From NCBI GenBank assembly GCA_013694835.1, contig JACDBP010000003.1, positions 1-6,793 of the forward strand: a DNA stretch of 6,793 nt, in the 5' to 3' direction. This document shows, in pieces, positions 1-5,153 of the stretch. Origin of the DNA: Chloroflexota bacterium. Its GTDB lineage: Bacteria; Chloroflexota; Limnocylindria; Limnocylindrales; CSP1-4. Position 1 is the first letter of the stretch. Each line of letters begins with the position of its first letter. The notes beneath the pieces were generated by a model. That model was not told where the DNA came from and did no database searches. It was given only the letters and a program-made list of their open reading frames with translations. The position numbers and the translations under genes were made by a program.

Positions 1-1226
1 GGACCGGCCTCGCCTACTACCGCCCGGCGGGGGTGCGTCGCCGTTTCCGGGAGTACCGCCTCGACCGGATCTGGCCCAGCATCGATGCCCTCGCGGAGGC
101 TACGCAGTGGCATCAGTTCGAGAACCTCCAGTTCGAGATCGGCGAGATGCGGCGATACGACGCCATCCAGGGCTACGTGGTGACCGAGTTCACCGACGCC
201 AACTGGGAGGCCAATGGGCTGCTCGACATCACCCGGCGCCCAAAGGTCTTCCACGACCGGCTGGCCGCCCTCAACTCACCTGACGTGGTCATCGCCGATC
301 TCCTGGGCCGAGACCTTGCCGCGGGGGCCACGGTCCGCATCCCGTTGTCGGTCTCTTCCTACGGCCAGCCCGCCGACGGCGGCCGCGTGGCATGGGAGCT
401 GGCCCTGGGCGATGGCAGCCGGGAAACCGCCGACGCCGCCGGTGAGGTGGAGTTCAGCGACTGGCCCGACCACGGGTCCGCTGAGGTCGGCGTGCTGGAG
501 CTGCCCGTCCCGGAGGTCACGGCGACGACCGACGGCCGGCTCGTCCTGCGGTTGCTCGACGACACCGGCCGACAGCGCGGGACCGACACGCTGCGAGTCG
601 CCGTGCTGCCCGTGGAGCCACCGTCCCGCGTCCTGAACGTCGCGGTCCATGACCCTGAGGACATCTGGCAGGTCCGGCAGCGGGTCGTGGCGCTGGGACA
701 TCGGGTGGTGCCGAGGGAGGAGGCCGATGTGCTGGTGGCCACGGAGGTCGATGAGCAGGTCGTGGACCATGCCGACGCGGGTGGCCACGTGCTCCTGCTC
801 GTCAGGACCAGGACGGCCATCCCTGCCGGCATGGACCTCGCCAGGCGAGTGGAGGTGCACCTTCGACGGTTGGCACACGCGGGCTGGCCCGGTCAGTCGA
901 GCCCTTGGGAGGGGGACTGGGTGACGTCCTTCAGTTGGATCTCGCCGGCCTCCTGCGACGGCCTGCCCGTCCGAAACCCGCTTGACTTCGCGTACTCGGA
1001 AGTGCTGCCGGATCACGTGCTGCTGGGGCACGATCCCGTGCGCCACGTTGACGAGGTGACCGCCGGGATGTTCGCCGGCTGGGTCCACGCGCCCGCGGCC
1101 ATCGAGTGGACCTTCCCGCAGGGCCGTGGCTCGATGACGATCACGACCTTCCGGATCTCGCCCGAATCGGGGCCTGTGGCCAGCGCGCTGTTCCAACGCC
1201 TGCTGCGCCGGACCGCCGACGCCTGA
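1..1226 (+). CDS. Glycoside hydrolase family 2-like protein, C-terminal part (5' end outside the window)
   Basis: The reading frame is already open at the left edge (first full codon at base 3) and ends at TGA 1224-1226, so this is the 3' part of a longer gene. The GTG at 33 is not a convincing start. Numbering residues from that GTG, 1-80 look like the last part of a GH2 (beta-galactosidase/beta-glucuronidase type) TIM barrel: QFEIGEMRR, then GYVVTEFTDANWEANGLLD, then the RPKVFHDRLAALN ending that often closes the barrel in this family. Residues 85-195 resemble an Ig-like beta-sandwich (IPLSVSSYG, WELALGDG, LVLRLLDDTG). Residues 198-397 resemble a degenerate glutamine-amidotransferase-like fold with WVTSFSWISP and GRGSMTITTFRI. 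The two catalytic glutamates of GH2 enzymes should lie upstream of the window, so substrate and activity cannot be judged; Glu52 sits at the expected last barrel strand and is probably not the nucleophile. The gene converges on argR. Family assignment is from sequence style, not a search. Confidence 0.72.
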   Translation, partial: TGLAYYRPAGVRRRFREYRLDRIWPSIDALAEATQWHQFENLQFEIGEMRRYDAIQGYVVTEFTDANWEANGLLDITRRPKVFHDRLAALNSPDVVIADLLGRDLAAGATVRIPLSVSSYGQPADGGRVAWELALGDGSRETADAAGEVEFSDWPDHGSAEVGVLELPVPEVTATTDGRLVLRLLDDTGRQRGTDTLRVAVLPVEPPSRVLNVAVHDPEDIWQVRQRVVALGHRVVPREEADVLVATEVDEQVVDHADAGGHVLLLVRTRTAIPAGMDLARRVEVHLRRLAHAGWPGQSSPWEGDWVTSFSWISPASCDGLPVRNPLDFAYSEVLPDHVLLGHDPVRHVDEVTAGMFAGWVHAPAAIEWTFPQGRGSMTITTFRISPESGPVASALFQRLLRRTADA

Positions 1227-1259
1227 GTCGCGATCGCGGGGCTTGACCGCAACGCGCGG

Positions 1260-1724
1260 CTATCCGGCGATCCGGACCAGCCGCTTGTGGGCTCGCAGCA
1301 GCGAGCCACGATCGCTGAAGGCCACGAAGACCGTGTCGTCGCCGGCGATCGATCCCGCGACCTCCGCCCAGTGGGCGCGGTCCAGTGCTGCCGCGATCGC
1401 ATGCGCCGATCCGGGGAGGGTCCGCACCACCAGCAGCAGCCCGGCCTCGTGGATCTCGATCGGCAGGTCCTGCAACAGGTTGCGGAGGCGCTCCTCGCCG
1501 GAGACTTCCCGCTCCCCGAGCGTGGGCGGCATCGCATAGGCCTGCACGCCATCGCGCCCCACCTTCACCAGGCCCAGCTCCGCGACGTCCCGCGAGACGG
1601 TCGCCTGGGTCGCCCGGAAGCCCCGCTCCCGCAGCGCGCCCGCAAGCTCGTGCTGGGTGCGGACCGCCCGCTGCTCCAGCAGGTCGCGGATCGCCCGTTG
1701 CCGCAGCTGTTTCATCACCTCCAT
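1260..1724 (-). CDS. argR: Arginine repressor ArgR
   Basis: The 154-residue product has the usual ArgR length and two-domain layout. Residues 1-65 are the winged helix-turn-helix, with the family's ATQATVSRD recognition segment at 38-46 after RTQHELAGALRERG. Residues about 75-154 are the hexamer-forming, arginine-binding domain, with PGSAHAIAAALD at 104-115 and GSIAGDDTVFVAF at 124-136; the paired aspartates 129-130 match the arginine-contact position of the family. ArgR represses arginine biosynthesis genes, and in some species activates catabolic ones, when arginine is plentiful. Its ATG lies 17 bases after the last base of the uppP stop codon on the same strand, so it is probably co-transcribed with uppP. 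The start is uncertain: ATG 1724 has only a weak CAGG upstream, whereas ATG 1715 (residue 4) has GGAGG just two bases before it, which is very tight. No arginine biosynthesis gene and no obvious ARG box is in the window, so its targets lie elsewhere. Confidence 0.95.
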   Translation of the reverse strand: MEVMKQLRQRAIRDLLEQRAVRTQHELAGALRERGFRATQATVSRDVAELGLVKVGRDGVQAYAMPPTLGEREVSGEERLRNLLQDLPIEIHEAGLLLVVRTLPGSAHAIAAALDRAHWAEVAGSIAGDDTVFVAFSDRGSLLRAHKRLVRIAG

Positions 1725-1740
1725 CGAGTGCGAACCTGGC

Positions 1741-2574
1741 TCAGGCAGCGCGCATCAGCAACCAGACCGCGAGCAGCGCGGCGGCCACCAGCCGGTAGGC
1801 GATGAAGACACCGGTCGAATACCGGCGCAGGTAGGCCAGCAGAGCGCCGATGGCCACCAGCCCGGCGACCGTGGAAGCGACGATACCGACCGCCAACGCC
1901 GCGGTGTTCTCGCCGACCCCACCCTCGGCGAGCACGCCGCGCAGCTTCCACAGGCCGGCACCCGCGATGATCGGCGTCCCCATCAGGAACGAGAACCGGG
2001 CTGCCGATTCGCGCTTCAGGCCCAGCGCCAGGCCAGCCGCGATCGTGATGCCCGAGCGGCTGATGCCGGGGAACAGCGCGAACGCCTGGGCGATACCGAT
2101 GGCCGCCGCGTCGGCCACCCTCAGCTCCTCGAGGTCGCGCTGCCGCCGGCCGATCCGCTCTGCGAACCACAGGAGGGCTGCGCCGACCGCCAGGAGCACG
2201 GCGATCAGCAACAGCCGGTCGCGGAAGAACGTGTCGAAGAAGCCTTCGAGCGACGCCCCGAGTAGTGCCGCCGGCACCACCGTGACCACCAGCAGCCAGG
2301 CCAGCCGGCGCTCGGGGTCCGCGCCGATCCGGCGGTCACGGAACGAGGCGAGGAACGCCCCGAAGAGACGCCAGAGGTCGCGCCAGAAGTAGACCAGCAG
2401 TGCCACGAGCGTGCCCAGGTGGAGCATCACATCGAAGGCGGCCGAGTTCAGGAACGGGTCGCTCCAGCCCAGGAGCTGCGGCAGGACGATCAGGTGCGCC
2501 GAGGATGAGATCGGCAGGAACTCCGTGAGCCCCTGCACGATCCCGATCACGGCAGCCTGGAAGAGTTGCTCCAT
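1741..2574 (-). CDS. uppP: Undecaprenyl-diphosphatase UppP (BacA family)
   Basis: This integral membrane enzyme removes one phosphate from undecaprenyl diphosphate to give undecaprenyl phosphate, the carrier lipid for peptidoglycan and other envelope polymers; overexpression of family members gives bacitracin resistance. The product (277 residues from ATG 2574) has normal family length. Numbering from GTG 2577, both BacA signatures are present: QGLTEFLPISSSAHL near residues 15-29, containing the (E/Q)xxxE pair Gln15/Glu19 and His28, and FPGISRSGITIAAG at 169-182 with the catalytic-type Arg174. Several hydrophobic helices are evident (about 50-66, 94-110, 122-139, 225-250, 258-275). GTG 2577 and ATG 2574 are adjacent in frame; I chose ATG, but neither has a Shine-Dalgarno sequence. 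Instead a 32-base hairpin ends two bases before the GTG. The gene follows hppA by about 60 bases and precedes argR by about 17, suggesting an operon. Identity is secure; the exact start codon is not. Confidence 0.95.
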   Translation of the reverse strand: MEQLFQAAVIGIVQGLTEFLPISSSAHLIVLPQLLGWSDPFLNSAAFDVMLHLGTLVALLVYFWRDLWRLFGAFLASFRDRRIGADPERRLAWLLVVTVVPAALLGASLEGFFDTFFRDRLLLIAVLLAVGAALLWFAERIGRRQRDLEELRVADAAAIGIAQAFALFPGISRSGITIAAGLALGLKRESAARFSFLMGTPIIAGAGLWKLRGVLAEGGVGENTAALAVGIVASTVAGLVAIGALLAYLRRYSTGVFIAYRLVAAALLAVWLLMRAA

Positions 2575-2578
2575 CACG

Positions 2579-2610
2579 GGCGTCGCGTCTGGCGGCCCAG
2601 TCGCAACGCC
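2579..2610 (-). promoter_or_regulatory. Intergenic hairpin between hppA and uppP, abutting the uppP start
   Basis: Read on the minus strand, GGCGTTGCG (2610-2602) pairs with CGCGACGCC (2587-2579), giving nine pairs including one G-U wobble. Inside this, an A-A mismatch is followed by CTGG/CCAG (four pairs) closing a GCCG tetraloop. The whole 32 bases form one near-continuous stem. As plus-strand RNA the wobble becomes a C-A mismatch, so the structure is better as hppA-uppP transcript. It fills the place where a uppP ribosome binding site would sit, and no run of T follows it. It could be a U-less terminator or attenuator, an RNA-processing or stability element, or a translation-control structure. 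The pairing is seen directly; the role is inference. Confidence 0.55.
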
Positions 2611-2634
2611 AGGCAGTTCAAGCGAAGTCCACTC

Positions 2635-4893
2635 CTAGCGGATGAAGAGTGGCGCGAGCACCAACGTGATCGTCGCGAGGAGCTTCACGAGGACGTGGAG
2701 CGACGGGCCTGCGGTGTCCTTGAACGGGTCGCCGACGGTGTCGCCCACGACCGCCGCGGCATGCGCATCGGTGCGCTTGCCGAGCACGTTGCCTTCGGCG
2801 TCCTTGAGATGGCCCGACTCGATGTATTTCTTGGCGTTATCCCACGCCCCGCCGCCGTTGTTGAGCACCGTCGCGAGCAGCACACCCGCGATCGTGCCGA
2901 CCATCAGCATGCCTGCGACGGCCTCGTGGCCCAGCAGGACGCCTACCGCGATGGGTGTCGCCACGGCGACGACACCCGGCAAGATCATCTGTCGCAGTGC
3001 CGCGCGCGTGGTGATGTCCACGACCCGCGCGTAGTCGGGCCGCTGGCTGTAGTCCATGATCCCGGGCATCTCCCGGAACTGGCGGCGCACCTCGACGATG
3101 ATCGCCTGAGCGGCCACACCGACCGCTCGGATGGCCAGCGAGCTGAAGAAGTACGCCAGCATCGCGCCGATCAATGCCGCCACGAAGACGCCGACGTCGG
3201 CGAGGTTGACGGACTCCAGCAGCGTGCCCGCCGCCCGCGTCCCGGCGTCGATCTGCCGCTGCAGGATCAGGTTGACCTTGTCGATATAGGCGCTGAAGAG
3301 CAGGAAGGCGGCCAGCGAGGCCGACGCGATGGCGTAGCCCTTGGTGAGCGCCTTGGTGGTGTTGCCGACGGCGTCGAGGCGGTCGGTGATCTCGCGCGCG
3401 CCGGCCTCGGCCTTGGCGAACTCGGCGATGCCGCCGGCGTTGTCGGTGATGGGCCCGAAGGTGTCCATGGCAAGGATGTAGGCGGTCGTCATCAGCATCC
3501 CCATGGTCGCCACGGCGGTGCCGAAGATGCCGCCCACGTTCCTGGTCACGCCGTCGACGGTCGAAGTGATACCTGCCCGCTCGCCGAGCCAGTGGCTGGC
3601 GATGAGCGCGATGCCGATGGTGATGGCGGTGACGAAGGTGGTCTCGAAGCCGACCGCGGTGCCCGAGATGATGTTGGTCGCCGGGCCCGTCTTGGACGCC
3701 TCGGCGATCTCCCTGACCGGGCGGAAGGTGCCCGCGGTGTAGTACTGGGTGATGTACACGAAGGCGACGCTGGTCGCGAGGCCGACGACGCCGGCGAGGA
3801 AGAACCAGACCCATGCCGGCAGCCCGTTCGCGCCGGTGGTGTCCGTGCCGGTGTTCATCATCACGTAGGTCGTGACGGCGAGCCCGACCACGGACAGGGC
3901 GGTGGTGACCCAGTATCCGCGGTTGAGGATGTTCATCGGGTTCTCGTCCTCGCGTCCGCGGATGAAGAACATCGCGACCATCGTGGCGAACAGGCCGAAG
4001 GCCCGGACGACGAGCGGGAAGAAGATCCAGGCCTCCGGGTTCGGCCAGCCGTTCGCCTGGGCGATGGTGAACACGGCCGCGCCGAGGATCATCGCGCCGA
4101 TGTTCTCGGCGGCGGTCGATTCAAAGAGGTCGGCACCACGCCCGGCGCAGTCGCCGACGTTGTCGCCCACGAGGTCGGCGATCACGCCGGCGTTGCGCGG
4201 GTCGTCCTCTGGGATGCCCGCTTCTACCTTGCCGACGAGGTCCGAGCCGACGTCGGCGGCCTTGGTGTAGATACCGCCGCCGAGCTGGGCGAAGAGCGCC
4301 ACGAACGACGCCCCGAACCCGAAGCCGACGATCAGGAAGGGCGCGTCGTGGACCGCCTGCGCGCTGTTGGCCATGTCCGATAGGCCGCCGAAAGCGGCGA
4401 AGATGCCCCACACACCGAGCAGCGAGAGCGCCACGACGAGGAATCCGGAGACGGCGCCGCCGCGCATCGCGACCTGGACGGCGCGGACCAGGCTTGAGCG
4501 CGCGGCTGCTGCGGTCCGCAGGTTGGCCTTGACGCTGATGAACATGCCGATGATCCCGGAGGCCATCGAGCAGATCGCGCCAACGAGGAATGCCAGCCCG
4601 GTCTTGATGCCGAGCTCGGTCCCGTAGATGTCGGTGTCGGCGACCGTCGGGCCCTCGACGATGGCGATGACGAGGCCGATGACTACCGCCCCACCGATGG
4701 CCAGGATGCCGATCGTCGTGTACTGGCGCCGGATGAACGCCACGGCACCTTCGTAGATCGTGCCCGCGACGTCCTGCATCGCCGGCGTGCCCTGGTCGGC
4801 TGCCAGCACGCCACGGGCGAGCCACAGCGCGAACAGCACCGCCGCGATCCCCGCTACGGGGATGATCAGCTGGATGGAATCGGCGATGTCCAC
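2635..4893 (-). CDS. hppA: Membrane-bound proton-pumping pyrophosphatase, K+-independent type
   Basis: The enzyme hydrolyses cytoplasmic pyrophosphate to two phosphates and pumps cations across the membrane as a homodimer. From GTG 4893 the product has 752 residues, in the usual 650-800 range, and about sixteen hydrophobic helices. Pyrophosphate/Mg-binding motifs are intact: KAADVGSDLVGKVEAGIPEDD (211-231), VGDNVGDCAGRGADLFES (242-259), MDTFGPITDNAGGIAE (476-491), GGGAWDNAKKYIESG (680-694) and VVGDTVGDPFKDTAGPS (715-731). GNTTKALTKG (510-519) has Lys514 and Thr517 at the two positions that separate K+-independent (Lys/Thr) from K+-dependent (Ala/Ala or Ala/Gly) enzymes; characterised K+-independent members pump protons, so proton transport is inferred. 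The frame stays open to 5124, but the extra 77 residues are polar and Cys/Pro-rich, unlike a pyrophosphatase N-terminus, and AGGAGG lies 11 bases before the GTG, so I place the start there. First gene of the probable hppA-uppP-argR unit. Gln383 replaces the Glu common in the family's EYYT segment, probably a tolerated variant. Confidence 0.95.
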   Translation of the reverse strand: MDIADSIQLIIPVAGIAAVLFALWLARGVLAADQGTPAMQDVAGTIYEGAVAFIRRQYTTIGILAIGGAVVIGLVIAIVEGPTVADTDIYGTELGIKTGLAFLVGAICSMASGIIGMFISVKANLRTAAAARSSLVRAVQVAMRGGAVSGFLVVALSLLGVWGIFAAFGGLSDMANSAQAVHDAPFLIVGFGFGASFVALFAQLGGGIYTKAADVGSDLVGKVEAGIPEDDPRNAGVIADLVGDNVGDCAGRGADLFESTAAENIGAMILGAAVFTIAQANGWPNPEAWIFFPLVVRAFGLFATMVAMFFIRGREDENPMNILNRGYWVTTALSVVGLAVTTYVMMNTGTDTTGANGLPAWVWFFLAGVVGLATSVAFVYITQYYTAGTFRPVREIAEASKTGPATNIISGTAVGFETTFVTAITIGIALIASHWLGERAGITSTVDGVTRNVGGIFGTAVATMGMLMTTAYILAMDTFGPITDNAGGIAEFAKAEAGAREITDRLDAVGNTTKALTKGYAIASASLAAFLLFSAYIDKVNLILQRQIDAGTRAAGTLLESVNLADVGVFVAALIGAMLAYFFSSLAIRAVGVAAQAIIVEVRRQFREMPGIMDYSQRPDYARVVDITTRAALRQMILPGVVAVATPIAVGVLLGHEAVAGMLMVGTIAGVLLATVLNNGGGAWDNAKKYIESGHLKDAEGNVLGKRTDAHAAAVVGDTVGDPFKDTAGPSLHVLVKLLATITLVLAPLFIR

Positions 4894-4904
4894 CGGTGGG
4901 GTTT

Positions 4905-4910
4905 CCTCCT
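4905..4910 (-). promoter_or_regulatory. Shine-Dalgarno sequence of hppA
   Basis: On the minus strand AGGAGG lies 11 bases upstream of GTG 4893. It is the only strong ribosome binding site in the leader. The spacing is slightly long, but the site decides the start, because the upstream in-frame ATG at 5028 has no usable site and would add a non-membrane extension. Confidence 0.7.
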
Positions 4911-5001
4911 CGAAGTCATCGTGACGTGGTCGGTCGGGGCACTGGCCATCGTCGGCCGCGGTCCGGTCCGCCGTGATCGTTGGGCACGCTGGGCTGCACG
5001 C

Positions 5002-5023
5002 CACACCCCGGGTGCACACCCCG
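5002..5023. repeat. Short direct repeat in the hppA leader
   Basis: The nine bases CACACCCCG occur twice, at 5002-5010 and 5015-5023, with a 13-base period. The segment GGTGCA lies between them, recurs at 5036-5041, and occurs inverted at 5109-5114. This could be a protein-binding cluster or part of a folded leader. The repeats are seen directly; no function is assigned, and chance similarity in GC-rich DNA is possible. Confidence 0.3.
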
Positions 5024-5042
5024 TCCATCCTTGAGGGTGCAT

Positions 5043-5058
5043 CCGCCGCAGGCGGCGG
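5043..5058 (-). other. Small GC hairpin near the predicted hppA transcription start
   Basis: CCGCCG and CGGCGG form a six-pair stem around a four-base loop (CCTG on the minus strand). It lies just downstream of the candidate -10 element, so it would fall at the transcript's 5' end, where such stems can stabilise RNA. No T run follows on either strand. In DNA this GC-rich a short stem may arise by chance. Confidence 0.3.
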
Positions 5059-5059
5059 G

Positions 5060-5068
5060 AGTGTATCA
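5060..5068 (-). promoter_or_regulatory. Possible extended -10 promoter for hppA
   Basis: On the minus strand the bases TGATACACT match an extended -10 arrangement: TG, one base, then TACACT, which agrees with TATAAT at four positions including the key A2 and T6. It lies in a short AT-richer island of an otherwise GC-dense region, about 170 bases before the hppA start. No -35 hexamer is seen at the usual distance, which extended -10 promoters can tolerate. Transcription would begin near 5053 and give a leader of about 160 bases. Confidence 0.35.
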
Positions 5069-5081
5069 AAGGCAGGCCTAC

Positions 5082-5097
5082 CCGGTCGGCTGACCGG
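5082..5097 (-). terminator. Candidate U-less terminator hairpin after the Ig-like/propeller gene
   Basis: On the minus strand CCGGTC, loop AGCC, and GACCGG form a perfect six-pair stem about 57 bases after the stop codon of the upstream gene and just before the possible hppA promoter. That position suits transcription termination. There is no T tract after it, so it would have to act as a U-less hairpin as proposed for high-GC bacteria, or depend on Rho. Confidence 0.35.
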
Positions 5098-5116
5098 ATG
5101 ACTTGTGATGCACCTT

Positions 5117-5128
5117 CCGGGCACCCGG
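5117..5128 (-). terminator. Short inverted repeat after the Ig-like/propeller stop codon
   Basis: CCGG, four bases, CCGG (a fifth G-C pair is possible with a two-base loop) lies about 25 bases after the stop codon of the 5154-6793 gene on the minus strand. The stem is short and lacks a T tract. Together with the stem at 5082-5097 it could form a compound terminator, but alone it is weak. Confidence 0.2.
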
Positions 5129-5153
5129 CGGCGATCGGGCTACGGGCGAGGGC

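Larger units (their letters stand above)
4894..5153. other. Non-coding region upstream of hppA
   Basis: These 260 bases lie between the stop codon of the Ig-like/propeller gene and the hppA start, both on the minus strand. I see no credible small gene: the open frames across it are the unused 5' extension of hppA and a short frame (ATG at 4919, 17 codons) overlapping the hppA start. The region holds three small GC-rich hairpins, one AT-richer island with a possible extended -10 element, a short direct repeat and the hppA Shine-Dalgarno sequence. I compared it by eye with the fluoride riboswitch, which controls some pyrophosphatase genes, and did not see its conserved segments. Confidence 0.6.

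Noticed and set aside
276..1196. A 306-codon minus-strand frame opposite the glycosidase gene
   Set aside because: It has no domain-like pattern and runs opposite a frame with consistent GH2-like features. It is a GC-driven shadow frame.
1229..1238. CGCGATCGCG palindrome as an operator or repeat element
   Set aside because: It occurs as a single copy, contains a common GC-rich restriction-type palindrome, and is not positioned as a promoter operator for either convergent gene.
1657..2265. A 202-codon plus-strand frame opposite argR and uppP
   Set aside because: The Gln/Arg/Asp/Gly-rich composition with no membrane or domain pattern is a mirror of the GC-rich uppP and argR coding strand.
2566..4383. 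A 605-codon open frame on the plus strand opposite hppA
   Set aside because: Its product is dominated by Arg, Asp, Gly, His and Glu with no recognisable domain, and it lies antisense to a secure, motif-complete hppA. Long antisense frames are expected in DNA this rich in GC.
4866..4919. A 17-codon upstream frame (ATG at 4919) overlapping the hppA start
   Set aside because: It has no ribosome binding site of its own, because the AGGAGG lies inside it, and its product resembles no known leader peptide.
4894..5124. A 77-residue N-terminal extension of HppA from the upstream in-frame start
   Set aside because: The extension is Cys/Pro/Arg-rich, has no membrane segment, and crosses the probable promoter and leader. 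The AGGAGG site before GTG 4893 gives a normal-length protein beginning at the first helix.
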